Shown: positions 50,990-64,000, counted from the stretch's first letter. The stretch: 64,000 nucleotides of DNA from Medicago truncatula (GCF_003473485.1 NC_053048.1:45396255-45460254), one strand, 5' to 3'. Notes: a model not told the origin generated them from the letters alone. Numbers and translations: made by a program.

Positions 50990-51180
50990 AGTACTAGAAG
51001 TACATCTCAGATTAGCTAAGATATCCACATCTATTAGATTCTTCCTTCAAAAAAAGAGCTTTCATTTTCTTTAATGTGCTCCAACCTGCAGCACTACCAT
51101 CTTTCGCATTATTTAAGCTGTGAACAATCGTATCTCCAGATTCCTTATGCCACACTTTCTTGCCATGCATTCATACAAAC
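50990..51180 (-). other. Short open stretch of unknown origin
   Basis: The minus strand reads about 50 codons (GKKVWHKESGDTIVHSLNN, then AKDGSAAGWSTLKKMKALF, then a stop). The residue mix is protein-like but no family is recognised. It lies just beside the SINE insertion. Possibly a gene or retroelement relic. Confidence 0.2.
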
Positions 51181-51212
51181 CCTTCTTTCCTCATTAATAT
51201 GAACCTCATTCT

Positions 51213-51376
51213 TTTTTTTTTTTTTTTTTTTTTTCTTTCGCACCGGTTTCCGACCCACCAAAGGTGGGCGACTAATCCGGCTCATGCGTAGAGGCATGCG
51301 CACTGGCCAAGCGTTGTTCCCCCTGGGAATCGAACCCGATATTCCCCGGGTACGTCCTTGGAAGAGCTCCCAATCA
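51213..51376 (-). mobile_element. Full-length SINE with 18-bp target-site duplications
   Basis: The same 18 bp, TAATATGAACCTCATTCT, stands at 51195-51212 and 51377-51394. Between them, on the minus strand, lies a tRNA-like head with B box GGTTCGATTCC, a GC-rich body (GCCAGTGCGCATGCCTCTAC, CCACCTTTGGTGGG) and a terminal A-run of over 20 bases. The body is far more GC-rich than its surroundings. The perfect duplications and A-tail suggest a fairly recent insertion. Confidence 0.9.
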
Positions 51377-52348
51377 TAATATGAACCTCATTCTAATAGC
51401 AAGGACAAAGGGAAAAATACGCCCTAGTCATTAATACACCCGGTCATATTATGACCGCCCGTGTGAAGATTTTTTTGGTGGGTATCATAAATATATTTGT
51501 CATCGTTCTCTGAATTTTGAGATCTGTTTAGATTTTGGTGAGCCTTCGTGGTCCAACTTACCTAAATATTTCTTCATAAAAGAAGTTATTTGTGAATTTT
51601 TTATTGTCGATTTTCCCCCATATTTTTTTACGTCAAAGATAATTTCATTGACAAAAGTATGACAAAAAAATCAAAAGTCAAAACGACCTATACAAGATTT
51701 ACCATCATTTGCAGGTACATTTTGACTTAAAGAGATTTCTGATTTCTTTAAATTAATAAGTTGATAAAAAAAAATATTGATAATAACTATAAGAATCCTT
51801 GAATGGTCTAAACATCTTGAATAGAATCCATACAAAAAGTGAGACTATCATTCATAGACAAAATAAATGATTAATTTTCAAAAACCCTCTAACAATTTGA
51901 GTTCCATGAAGAACTTTATCTTCATGTGCATTATTTAGACATTTACAAATGATCAATAACCGGTATCCAAATTCAATCATTGGTTATAATAAAATAATTT
52001 TTAATTGTCATTTAAGTACAAGTTAGATAATAAAATATTGTTAGTATTTTGGGGTGTAGTAGAGGTTCTCTCTACTTCTCTACACTATTTAAGTTTTGCA
52101 ACTAGACCCTTTTGGGGGAAATTGCGACTGTATTTTATTTACACAATTTACTTTGAGACCACTTCCTCCATTTAGGTTAATAATAATAATCAATCATTTG
52201 AGTTGGTTTGGTGATGTTAATTTGAGACTTTAAAACGTGTTTCTTTTAAGGTATCAAGTTTGATTCTTCTAATGTATTTCAATGTGGACTAGTTCATATA
52301 AAGTTCAATGGACGGTGAAATTTGACCATTCAGATTAGTCAGTCATCC

Positions 52349-52353
52349 AGACC

Positions 52354-52387
<34 letters not shown>
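52349..52387. repeat. (AAT)n microsatellite
   Basis: About 12 AAT/ATA units in AT-rich intergenic sequence. Confidence 0.9.
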
Positions 52388-52388
<1 letters not shown>

Positions 52389-52538
52389 TACATGTCCATT
52401 GTTTCATGAGCGAGTAGATAAATTAGTCATCCAAATTATAAACATTGGTCCAAATTGTCTTTCGTTTTTGTGAATTGACGGATAGATCGCAAAATTGTAA
52501 AAATAAATAAATGAATAATCAATCAAAATAACTCATAT

Positions 52539-52865
52539 GTTTTTCAAGCTGAGTTACTTGCCATTTTCCAAGGCCTCTTGTTAGCCAAATGGATGAACAT
52601 TGATAATCTCATTTGCTACTCTGATTCCTTACATGGTATAAATCTCATAAAAGACCCTCCCATAAAATACCATGTTCATGTTGTTTTGATTCAAGACATG
52701 AAAGATTTAATAGAGCAAAACAATATCACTATTTGTCACAACCTTCGGCAAGGAAACCAATGTGCGGATTTTATGGCCAAATTTAAAGCTTTATCAAATA
52801 TGGACATCCTCATTCATCCTTCTCTTCCGGATGACATTATAAGTCTTCTCAAAATCTACGCATGA
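52539..52865 (+). mobile_element. LINE remnant: RNase H-like (RVT_3) domain
   Basis: The open frame reads FQAELLAIFQGLLLAKWM, then CYSDSLHGINLIKD, ICHNLRQGNQCADFMAK and PDDIISLLK. These are the E, D and late motifs of the RNase H domain found at the end of plant LINE ORF2 proteins and in domesticated relatives. The first part of the domain and all reverse transcriptase are absent, so this is a 5'-truncated copy. Confidence 0.8.
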
Positions 52866-55760
52866 ATTTTTTTCTCTAAGATTAGTTCTTTGTTTTTCTG
52901 TTATCCTCCTTTTCTTTTTGTTGTTTTGATTAGTTTTGTGAAAAAAACAAAAAACTCGTGTTAACTTTTGACAGTAGAGATTATGATCTAGCACATGTCA
53001 CATTATCCATAGATCATACATAGATTAATTTGTCTATAAAATTTTGGTCATCTTATAGGACAATAAACTTGGTGGGTAACTGCAATTATGTGGGAATTAC
53101 CATCAAATTAGTCTTCAAGAGAAGGGACTTAAATTTTACCGACAAATTAACTTTTAGTATGGTGACATTATTAGTTATTGTAACACATCATAATCTCAAA
53201 AGACTATTTTGACCAACATTTTAAAAGATAAATTTGCATATTCACTTCTTTTTTTCTTTCCACATTGCCAAAATCATCTTTCTCTCTTTGACTTTCAGTA
53301 CGTCTTTGAAGGGGATTAACCACTAGATAAATGATTTCATAGGCCATGAGTCACACTATTGGTCATGGCAAATCTCTAAAGTGTGAACTCAACACACTCA
53401 GGCATGCAGTGGTGCTGGTGAGGGAGGGACCCTTTGGCAGTTAATTAGCAAAACATGTAGACCACATGTTACTTTGTGCTCTCGTTGCTCAGCATAGCCA
53501 ATTGAAATGTCTTGCTTAACTTTGATAAGAAATTTCAACTGAAACACCTAACATTTTTTCTTTAACCTATTTGCTAGATTAGGAGGATTGATCAAATCTA
53601 CCCCTAATCCAGAGAGAAGCAAAGGACATTTGGACACATAATTTAATTACATTTTAACTCAAAAATTAACAACTGCCCGCTACAAATCTAAGATCCATTT
53701 GGGTCCTCGTGATAAAGCATATAAAGCTATAATATTGGACAGGAAATACATAAAAGAAAAATATATGACTATACAAAATATGAAAAATTAAATTTATTAT
53801 AATATTTTGTTTTTATTGTAACCTTATGACTCGTTTAATTTGTAAAAAAAAAAAGGGAAATGATGTCAAATATAGTAACATTTGTATCGAGAGGTGTGTA
53901 ATCAGTACGTTAAAAGCTGAAAAAGTATTTTTTTTGATTTAAAATTTTCTCTTTTGACTTTCTTCAGGACACTAATTAACCTAATAAAAAAAAAAAAACA
54001 TTATCAATCTTTTAGAGAGAGGGAACAAAAAAAGAAAATTTAGAGAGAGTAAGCTGATAAGTCAAAAAAGAGAGAGACAAAAAAAACGGATGTGATTTCG
54101 GTGCATGTCAGATTCGATTCTATCAAACCGCAAAACAAAATGAAACCTACATGACTCCTCTAAAGAAAAATTCAAAGGAATGAACACCTCCAAATTACAT
54201 CCAATTCTTTTCTTTTTATGTAATTCTCAAGTTCAATGAATTCAATACCTCAAAATTACATCCGATTAATAGCGTATTACTATAATTTTCAAGTTCAATG
54301 AATGCAAGTCATTGCATATATTAAAGCAACACACATTTTAATATATATTTTTCAGCATATTTTTTTAATCTCATCAAATTCATATGAAAACCACGTGATT
54401 TAGTGAGATCTATATAAATTTTAACCGATCAAAGAGAATATGTTAAAAAGTATTTGTTTATTATGATTCGATTCATAATAGAGTTAAAGAAAAAAATGTT
54501 AGGCAGTTGAGTTGAGTATCTTTTTTAACAAATAAGAAGTCTCAGTTGAACCTCCTAAAGAAAACTAGAGTTCATATATAAGTAATTTAATTTTGATTTG
54601 AAACAAAATCGATCGATTACTTAATTTATAATATTGTTTATAAAATATTTATCTTTAAAATTAGGCTTGAATTCAAAAACAAGAAAAAGAAAATGTGTCT
54701 AAGTAATCATGTTAGATGTCATAAACATTTTTGGACCTATAATCTCAACGTTAAATAGTTCATAAACACTTTTTAATAAAGTTGGTTAACCGTGTGAATA
54801 TTTTTTTTGAGCAACAATGTAAATATTATATTATATGACTTAAAAGACCGATTTGTAATATAAAAAAAAAAACTTAAAAGAACAAATTTGCAACAAAAAA
54901 AAAAAAAAAACTCAAAGAACTAACTTGTACCGTAAGCATCTAACTTAAAGGACCGCGAGAGATATTTGATTTTTTTTTAAACGCGGTATCCGACTAAGGA
55001 CCGAATAATTTGAGGGTTCAATCTCATCATCGACTTGTAGTACTCTATTTAAAGGTAGAGTAAAAATTTTTATAGACTAATTCACCAAATTTGACATTAA
55101 AAAAAATTGAACATGAAATCTTAAGAAGAGAAACACACTTCAAAATTCCACCTACGCCACCTATTAAATGCATATTTGGATGAGGTGAGATTGAAAAAAT
55201 CACAAGTTGCCCTTTTAGCAAACTTACGTAAACATACATTGTTCTTTATTTATTTTTAGTTAAATAAAAAACTTTCACATATTTTCAATCTTATTATATT
55301 TCTGTGATTTCGTCGTCTTTATACGATTTTATTTGTTTTAATTTTTCATTTTTTTGCGTTGTATTTTTTTATTTTCCATATTAGTACAATTTTTATTTGA
55401 TTTAAATTGAAAGATTTTGATCCATAATTTTAATGTGTCAGAACTTTGCAAAGACATGGACATGAGTATTTCAAACACATATCTATACACATGAGTACTT
55501 TATTGTTTTATCCTAATATAACATAAGTCCGGCTAGTAATTGTTTAAAGTAGTTAGTTAAATTGGAGCTTGTTGAGTGGCACCACACGCCGCCTAGCACC
55601 GCGATCTCAACCTTAGCGCACGTTATCAAAAACCCAACTTCTATAGCTGTCTTTGGTTGAAGTGTGGAACCATAACTCATGTCCTTAAAATATTGACTCA
55701 AAAAAAAGTCCTTAAAATAATTCATTTATTTATTTGGGTAGAAAAGTCCTTAAAATATTT
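52866..55760. other. Intergenic sequence, no gene seen
   Basis: AT-rich with A-runs. I find no supported exon or RNA gene. Short frames here lack domains, and weak repeat-like words occur near 54980 and 55560. Confidence 0.5.
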
Positions 55761-56069
55761 TAATTTTGTATGAAAAAACAAAACTAAAATTCACCCAAAA
55801 GCTAAAAAAGAAAAGAAAAGAAAAAGAAGCAAGAAATCATCAAGAATATAAAAGACACAAGAAAAGAGAGAGAAACGAACGACTTGGTTTGTGTTTGTGT
55901 TTGGTACTTTGGTTCATTTCATGCTCTTTTCGATTCAGATCATTCACAACGCAAACTCAACACAATCTCTCTCACCAAATCCAACACAACCCACGTCAAA
56001 TCTCACCGACCCATTTCCTATTTTCACTTCTAAAATCCTCAACCACCCTTTTTCAATTCATCTCCGATC

Positions 56070-56205
56070 AGGTTCATATATATATATATATATTTTACGT
56101 TTTCTTGTTTCTTTTTCTCACACACTTTCTCTTGTATTAATGCACTTCATATTGATTCTAACGATAATGGACGTAAATTTTAATGTTTTTCTCGACAGCA
56201 TGCAG
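56070..56205 (+). other. Probable intron in the 5' UTR of the DRIP-like gene
   Basis: CCGATCAG|GTTCATATAT could be a donor and GACAGCATGCAG|CAACTG an acceptor. Splicing would remove the upstream ATGs at 56141 and 56167 that would otherwise precede the true start. Exact ends need transcript data. Confidence 0.4.
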
Positions 56206-56279
56206 CAACTGAAGGTAGATACGTGTTGAATGAAAGTTAAACAGAACCAACAAAGATTCGTAACAATCTATAATTAACG

Positions 56280-59200
56280 ATGTCGAATGATGTTGTGAAA
56301 GTGAAGAGAGAAACGATTGCAGCATGCATGACCTGTCCACTATGTAACAATTTGTTCAAACAACCTACAACTATATCTGAATGTCTTCACACGTGTAAGC
56401 TCTTCGATCTATAATTTAATTTCACTAATTTTTCATCTTTTCTTTCATTTTGCATTACCCATCGTCTTATTTTTCAACTTCTTCATGTGGGTCACTGTTC
56501 ATTCAGATTCATATGGTTGGTTATTTCGTAATTTTGATGATTGTCAAAAAAATTATTTATTTATTTATTTATTTTTCTCTCTCTTTGATATTTTCCATGA
56601 TGCTGTTGTTTCTGAACTAAGAAACATTGGTGTTTTGGATTGGTCAAATATTTCAGTAGTTTTTGTTGTGTGTGTTTTGCACTTGTGCTGGCTCTGGCTG
56701 TTACATTAATAATATCCTAGGTGGAAAGTGGTTTGAACTTTTTACTACAACAAAACAACCACACTGTTGACTGGTCATTTAGTAAAATTGCTAGCTTCTA
56801 CTCAGTCTTACTACATGCAATGCAACAACAATATTGTAGTATAATGTACAATGTTGTGTTTGTGTATTTGTTATTTAAAGTTTAATTTGTGTTCTAATTA
56901 GCTATTTATGATAAAATAGTTGTTTGTTCATTTGAATTTAGCGTGAACTATATTGAACTAAAAGTTGTACTATTATTGTTATCTGTATTCAGTTTGCAGG
57001 AAATGCATTTATGACAAATTTACTGATGAGGATTTGGAATGCTGTCCAGTATGCAACATTGATTTGGGTTGTGTTCCACTTGAGAAACTAAGGTAAATCT
57101 TCTCTGCCTTTGACCAATTTTCAACTCATTCTTATTCTCTTTCAAACTTCTACTTCTTCTTTTAAAACACATTAGAATGTACCTATCATAATTTGAGTTG
57201 ACCAATATGCATGAAAATTGTGGATGTAACTATATAAGCTCTGCCGTGAGTGTATTTTTAAGGCTGGTTTATGACTTTATGCTATGTTGGTGATATCAAT
57301 TTTGTTGCCTTATGATACTAGCTTAACAAAGATATCTATACTTACTGCTTCAGTGTTTTGTCATAATAATACATGCATGCATGTAATTATAGGGAATTAT
57401 AATGTTTTGAATTGTATATCTTTTGAAAATTTATTTGATGGTGTATATGTATTGTAATGCTAGTAGTTTTCTTTCAATAGTTTTCATGACAGATATATCA
57501 TAATAAATGTAATATGGTTTAAGACATATTATGTAACGGTAAAATGTAACAATTATGGTTTACTTTTGACTGATTGCATTTAATTAGTTTTTTATTTGAA
57601 CATTTAGTTGGAAATATAATACAGAAGAATATGGTATAACTGGTTAACACCAATTAGTTGGGAGATAGCATATGTTTAGTTGAGAATGTTGTTATTGGTT
57701 TTCTATATCTTCCAAAAGAATGTATTCCTTTGAATTGTTGCATGCTAAGTTACAACCTTGGTTTCTAATTACCATTTATCAGGCCTGACCACACTAAGCA
57801 AGATGTAAGGGCCAAAATCTTCCCCTTAAAGGGAAGAAAGGTGAAAGCACCTGAACCTGAAGCTGTCGCCGCCTCAGAACCATTGCCAGCTAAAAGAAAG
57901 GAGAGATCTCTTTCGTCTTTGGTGGTCAACACACCAAGGGTATCTGTGCAAACAACCATGACAGGAAGAAGAACGAAACCTACCAGAAAGGCTAGCAGTC
58001 TGCGGTCCTCTAGTTTTTCCATTGATAAATCAATTAAAAAAGAGGCAGAACTACTGGATGACTGTCCCGAGAGTTCAAGCTCACCTGAAGCTTCAAATAA
58101 GTTGCGTCAGAACAACGGACAGGTAGAGAGAGATATCCTAGCTCTCCACAATACATTGTTGTATTTCCTTGTTTTATTGTGTAGCACCGACACTTCCGAT
58201 GAAGGCGTGACTAGTGTTCGACACATGTCAAGACACCAACATATGCCGTTACATTCAAATATTTCACTTTCTCAAAATATTACCGGTGTCGACACCTGTG
58301 TTAGTCTCAGTGTTGGGTCCGGTGTCCGTGTCTGCGTCAGTGCTTCATATTTATTCATTTGATTTCTGACATTGTATTGGCACTGGTTTACTTACATTCT
58401 TATGCTTGAACTTTAACTTGCTGCAGCAGAGTGAGGGTAGTCAATCCGCACCAAATAGAGTAACAGAGAACGATTCCAAAACATGTGACGCAAAGATGGA
58501 TCTTTGGAAACCGTTGAATTGTTTAGTAGAGGTCGCAAGCAGGACTAAATCTTTGAAGTCTAATAATATACAAGGGTCTGATGCTAAACCAGAACCTGCT
58601 CAAGCAAATGAGAGTGGCTCTCAAGTGCAGAAAATCAAAAATAAGGAAAAGAAACGCAAGGCAAAAGTTGAGGATGAAAGTATTAGCCCATTTCCCGTTT
58701 CTTCAGATACAGCAAAACCCAATAAATTGCGCAGAGTACGCAGGAAAAAGGAACCTTTTGGAGAATCAGGCATATCACCCCAAGCTGTGGTTGATTCTAC
58801 CGGCAGTAAACTCTTTAAGGGTGGTCCAATTTGGTTCTCCTTAGTAGCTTCTGAAAATCAGTAAGATATCATCTTCCGAACTTAAATTGATAGCTTAAAA
58901 TCTTATATCCTATGTTCTATAAATCCTCTTTCAGGATATCAAAATATCATGTACTAACTTCAGACTAATGATTCAGAGAAGGAGACACACCCTTGCCACA
59001 AATTCCTGCAAGCTATGTGAGAATAAAGTAAGTTCATTCGGACTCCATGGACCTGTGTCAAATGTTGGCTCTGTTAATTACTTCAGTTTCAAGTTATTTC
59101 ATGCTTTAAAAATTGGAATATTATACTCGATGCAATGCATAACACCTTAGGCTATTGAATGATAGACATTTGAATCTGTATACTGTTATTCATGAATGAT

Positions 59201-60895
59201 ATGTATAAGCTAAGCCTATCTATGTATAGTAAAATTCAAGCAATAACCTTTCAGTGGCTGTGCTTTAAAATAAATAGTGTCTTAGTATTCCATTTTTTAA
59301 CATCTTATTTACTTATGTAATAATCAACACATGGTAAAATAAGTATAAAAAAAATTAAATTTTTTGAAGGAAAAAAAAGAAGCTAAAACACATCTGAAGA
59401 GCTCTAAACATTTTTCCTATTTAAGATATTTTCCTAAAAAAATATTCTTCTATTTAATCATCTTCAACTCTTCCACAACTACAGAAATTCACCTTTTTTG
59501 GTGTTTGCCTCTTGGATACATTTATCTTTCAGATTTCACCAATTACATGTCATCGTCCTCAATTATTTGTAAGGTTTAAGATTGGAGGCCATAATTAGCT
59601 AGGTGTTATCTATATTTCATTATTGTAAACTTATAGATATCTCTTTACTAGCCTTTCAATTTTCGTTATTTTTTCTCTCAAGTGCATAAGCTATGTGAAT
59701 TCGACGTAATGCATAAGCTATTTTAGCATAGGGAAAACTAAATGTAAAACAGATCAATATTGAAGATTCATCAGCAAATTTGAATTTTAAGTAACATATT
59801 CTTTCAAGAAATCCACAATTGTATGTAAATGCTTTTTTTTTCATCAATAAATAGTGCAATTAGAATATGATAGCTCTCTGGATTAAATTTTTATGGTAAT
59901 TCATCTATACCTTGCTGAATGGTTATGTGTATCAAGATTAAATGGTTTCATCTAGCTATTGAATGACAGAAACAAGCTTGCGAAACTATTTTCACTCTAT
60001 TTTTGCTGCTGCTAAAGCTTGATATGATGAGATGTATCTGAATTATACCATGGTATCCTGTCTAACATAATATCTCTTGTATTTTCCACAGGGATGGAAG
60101 CGTACCTGTCTCATTTATCCAAAAATACCTAATGAAGAAACTCGATCTGACCAATGAAACTGAGGTAACTCAGATTCGTACATATCTTAAAGACATTGGT
60201 TCATTAGGGAATAACCTGGCTTTGAAGATTTTAGTCATGTTTTTATAGAGAGAGTGCATGTTAAATGAAATCGGAACATTGAATTACAATTAGTAGCTCA
60301 AAATTAAACAATTTAGATGACATCAATAATTACAAATCCCACATGTATCTTTTATTAAATATGAGAGAAGATCACATGGAATTTGTAAATAATGGTGTAA
60401 TCTAAATCATCAGACATCAATATTAATTTAATGATTGTTTGCAAGTAAATGTTCTTATTTCTCACCATAACCAAGTGCTTTCACCAGCTCACATTTCTCC
60501 TTCAGATAAAAAGTTGATAAGCACAAAACATTAAGGACAGTTAAAGCCTTCACAATTCAGTGCAATATTCCAAGGAGAAGCTTTAGCAATATATTCTTTT
60601 AACACAGCATCATGTGTTCTTTTGTTATAGTAATAAACAATTCGCTGTCGTGGTAGCTTGAACTGCACTACAGTGCTCCACACATGTTGTCTCACTCTTT
60701 GTTAATTTCATATTGCAGATTGAGATTATATGTATGGGACAACCAGTTCTCCCTACATTGACACTACATAATTTGGTTGAGCTGTGGCTTGATTCAACAG
60801 CGTCCACATCACACCGAATTCCGGCTATTATTGGATCCTCAGCAAAGGATTTTGTCATGGTCCTTGCTTATGCCCGGAAATCTCCACGCCCTTGA
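56280..60895 (+). CDS. RING/RAWUL E3 ubiquitin ligase, DRIP (DREB2A-interacting protein) type
   Basis: Nuclear E3 ligase; in Arabidopsis DRIP1/2 mark the drought factor DREB2A for degradation (family knowledge). Seven exons: 56280-56394, 56993-57092, 57783-58122, 58427-58860, 58977-59027, 60092-60164, 60719-60895; 1290 bp, 429 aa, phases agree. A C3HC4 RING sits at residues 19-59 (C19, C22, C35, H37, C40, C43, C56, C59), followed by EKLRPDHTKQDVRAKIFPLK. A basic middle part (PAKRKERSLSSLVVNTPRVS, two KR-rich clusters) likely holds nuclear localisation signals. The C-terminal ubiquitin-like RAWUL fold covers IPASYVRIKDGSVPVSFIQK to SSAKDFVMVLAYARK. Plant DRIPs have the same PCGF-like layout. 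The exon 3 frame stays open into intron 3 for about 80 codons, so intron retention would give a RING protein without RAWUL (inference). Confidence 0.96.
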
Positions 60896-61707
60896 TCATG
60901 GTTACCCCCCCATTGACATCACCTTGGTAATCATCACTGCATCATTGTTGCTGGCGGTACTATATTAGATAGAAATTCTTCCTTCTCCATAAAAACAAAC
61001 CCCTTCTGTACCATTAGTTTAGAGCATCTTGATCTGGTTTGGTCATACTGTAATGATCATTTTATCCGGATTTTTTAAGACTGTTTTTCCCTTTTTTTTT
61101 TTTCCTTCCTTTTTACATTATCTTGTTATTCCAATAATTTGGAGTTAACATGTGGATTAGGTAGCTACAGCCTACAGGCCAACATACTGGTCATAAGATA
61201 TAATTTGTTGGGAATTTGATATTTGAATGGACAGTTTTTTTTTTTTTTTTTTTAACCTTTTCGTTTGTTTTAACCCCTAATAAGAATGCAGGGCAACAAA
61301 TTGTGCAGAAATTGAACCAAATTGAATAACTTTATACCATTTGAGAGTAATGAATTCAGTAACACACTCTATCAAAGAGAAAATGAGATGTGGCTCTATC
61401 ATGTTAATAGGGCAACTTTATCTATCTCATATTTAATCACCACATAATTTTGGAAGGGTACTTTCAGACTGAAAAAAACCGTGTTATTGTTTGGAAGTAT
61501 ACGTCTAGCTAGAGGGTAAAAAACAATGTTTCTTCTTTTACGTAGTCACAATTCAGAAATCCCTCTGATATGCAATTCTCTGAACTCAATGTGGCCATAT
61601 CAGCTTTTTGTACTGAAAAGCTACTAGTATTATGTAATGCAAGATTGTGCTGCTGCTGCCCGCATCAAAAGATCATATGCAAGATTGTGCTGCCCGCCTA
61701 AATATTA
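60896..61707. other. DRIP 3' UTR and intergenic sequence
   Basis: The 3' UTR follows, with T-runs near 61085 and 61240. From 61630 a short near-duplicate GCAAGATTGTGCTGC(CCGC) occurs twice about 50 bp apart. No gene seen. Confidence 0.5.
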
Positions 61708-62252
61708 CTCCCTCCATCTTAGTTTAAAAGAGTCATTTGCAAAAAAAAAAAAAAAAAATTCTAAAATAACATAGTCATTTTACTTTTTAATACTCCATCT
61801 GTCCCAAATTGTATGTCACTTTAGAAAAAATATTTGTCCCAAATTGTATGTCGCTTTACAATACGAATGAAAAATTAATGTTACTTTTCCTATTATATCC
61901 TTAACTATTTATTACTCTCTCTTCTTTCAATTCCTTCATTTATCTTTTCCATATCATTTATTGAGGACAATTTTGTAAAACAACTCATAATATTTCTTTC
62001 CCACACAATATTAATTACATTTCTTAATATGTGTGAAATGCTCAAAACGTCATACAATTTGGGACGGAGGGAGTACAATATTAATTACTTTTTTCCAATT
62101 ATAACACTAATTAATACTACTTTCACCACTCCCAATTCAATATATTCTACTTTACATTTATGATAAAGAAGAATGCACCAATAGTTGATAAGGGCATTCA
62201 AAACCATTTTTCTCTCTCTTTCATAATTAGCGTGAAAATGGGACCGAGGGAG
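61708..62252. mobile_element. Outer Stowaway MITE, split by a nested one
   Basis: It begins CTCCCTCCATCTTAGTTTAA after TA and ends AATGGGACCGAGGGAG before TA, the Stowaway/Tc1-mariner pattern. Bases 61793-62073 are a second Stowaway inserted within it; without that the outer element is about 262 bp. Confidence 0.75.
61793..62073. mobile_element. Inner Stowaway MITE
   Basis: A 281-bp element with ends CTCCATCTGTCCCAAATTGT and CAATTTGGGACGGAGGGAG, flanked by TA on both sides (TA target duplication). Non-coding. A relative's end is at 21885. Confidence 0.85.
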
Positions 62253-64000
62253 TAGTTCAGTAAATTTTATTTATTTTATTATGAATCTGGTTTTTTATTT
62301 TGCTTGATAAAATTGATTTTTTCGGTACAATGGTAAAATGGATTTTAATTTAATCTAGTAATTTCAACCACTTTAATGAGAGAAAAAAACTACTCTTTTA
62401 AGCTCATTTGACAGACGTTGGAGCACCAAACAATTGACTGTATATGTTCACACCAAACCAACAAGAGTGTTGATAGTTTTAACTTTTAACTCACATAGAT
62501 TTCCAAACATGCTGTTAATAGTTACAGTACTAAAAAAACACAAGCCACGCATTGTTTATACACAACTTCACATATCAACCAACTAACTTAACCAACTCAC
62601 CATCAACTCTAGATAGGTAGTTTTATGCTTCTCAAAAACATGAAGTTCATTACCACAGTTTTTGTATTCCCAAGATCTAGACTCAAGATAGTAATGTGAA
62701 AAAGCGGTCGCATTCGATGGTTCTCTTTTGCTTTGTTCAATTGTTTGGTGCTTTAAAGATTTGGTCAGTTCGCATGAGAACTTTTTGAAAACGACTGTGC
62801 AATATGCATTTCCAGATTATTAGTACATCATTATTTTTGACTGGATGCATTCCCATAGTGTAACACATAAAAATCTTTAATCAACACATGACATTAAGAT
62901 AGTGAGTGCCCTGGCCACCCATAAAAGCACACATCGCTTTAGCACCAATGCAAGTTCCTCTTCCTCCTATTATTATGGGGGCATGCTCTTTTGGTACACC
63001 TCACATGTGTTCCTTTTTTTTATTTATAAGACATGTGTTTTTAGTTTTCAACCATGAATTGTGCCATCCAAAAGCATTCAAATAAAACAGAGTAAAGTCA
63101 TAGTCCTTGAAAGATGAATTTATTATTCCATTGATTTTTAAATAATCTACTCCATTTCATTGACATATTCCTATGTAAAACTAAATTTGGATCTTTTAAG
63201 CATCATGTCAGGTTTTGTTGATGGAAAAAAAGATGGTAGTAACTGGACTTCACAAAGTGGTCCACCAAATTATTTGCAAGCGAATGAATACATACTTTGC
63301 ATCATTAACATATATACTATCAAATACATCATAAAGATTCACCAAGAAAAAATTACATCACAAAAATGTTAAAATGTTTTACCAAAGGATGAATCATTTA
63401 GTTTAGATGAAACAATTCTTAGTCAAATTATATTTATCTCTCGATCGAACTTCATATTATAAGAGTTCTTTCTCTTGAAAAACGGATACAGGAACCGAAC
63501 GGTTAACACAAAGAAAATGCATAACAGCTTGATCTTTTTTCTGCAAGGTGCTCGTCCTCCAGCTACTGATGTTGTGTGTTAATATCCCCATAGAGTTTCT
63601 GGAAACTCCTTATTCTTAGTACACAAAACAAAAGTACTCCTATATTTTAACACAGACTCGGAATATGCAATTGCCGTGACTTTTGTATGTGCAAAAAATC
63701 AACAATACTTGCAATATTCAAGCATTTTATGATGAGAATTCAGAACTTCTTAAATTAGCTAGAGACAATAAAGCACGAACCAATTAAGTTAAAATCATTG
63801 CAAGTTTGCAACCAAAAGTTACCTACTTAATTGCATTTCTACTTTAAATCAATGATGTATATGGTTTATAATAGTGTATTTTTTTGCTTATATCAATGTA
63901 GTAGAATAAATATAACCAATAACAAATGCATATCAGAATCATGCTATCAAGACAAACGAAGTTGATGAAACTCAATACACAAAACCGAACCCCACTCTAT
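62253..64000. other. Right-edge intergenic sequence, no gene recognised
   Basis: AT-rich. An open frame at 63160-63372 has no domain. GAACGGTTAACACAAAG near 63500 resembles the 3' end of the SINE-like insertion at 1659-1764. No supported gene reaches the window end. Confidence 0.5.

Overview
The window is nuclear DNA of a flowering plant. It is AT-rich, its genes have many short introns, and its proteins are plant-type: Aux/IAA, PsbW, GAUT, MRS2, DRIP and a plastid class-3 lipase. Repeat style and protein wording suggest a legume, most likely Medicago or a close relative. That last step is inference from memory; no search was run.

Layout, left to right. (1) The 3' four exons of an Aux/IAA auxin repressor (898-4355, +); its first exon lies outside the window. 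(2) An 11-exon P-loop kinase of the uridine kinase/phosphoribulokinase family (10424-6570, -). (3) A tRNA-Asp(GUC) gene (10618-10689). (4) A very AT-rich stretch, a long hairpin element, and a five-copy tandem array with a unit of about 667 bp (11865-15062). (5) A tandem segmental duplication (about 15.2-21.2 kb and 23.3-29.4 kb) carrying two copies of a plastid phospholipase A1 gene. Copy A is intact; copy B has a frameshift in its last exon. (6) psbW (31072-30570, -). (7) A GAUT6-like glycosyltransferase (37773-31878, -). (8) A repeat-rich interval. (9) An MRS2-type magnesium transporter with one GC-AG intron (43327-46512, +). (10) A decayed hAT transposon (47.5-50.3 kb, -), a SINE with clear target-site duplications, and a LINE RNase H remnant. 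(11) A DRIP-type RING/RAWUL E3 ubiquitin ligase (56280-60895, +). (12) Nested Stowaway MITEs and gene-poor sequence to the right edge.

The gene models were built by hand from splice sites. For the six complete intact models (kinase, lipase A, psbW, GAUT, MRS2, DRIP) the exon lengths sum to whole codons and end in stops: 311, 503, 136, 654, 388 and 429 aa. Lipase B gives 461 aa up to its premature stop. These genes do not form a pathway or operon; they are ordinary neighbours on a plant chromosome.

I found no gene system that looks undescribed. The most informative signals are the lipase duplication with one damaged copy and a MITE empty site, the homogenised tandem array with a repeated small ORF, a foldback element built from a palindromic motif, an overlapping uORF at the GAUT start, and the GC-AG intron. 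I recognised no LTR retroelement or virus-like element.
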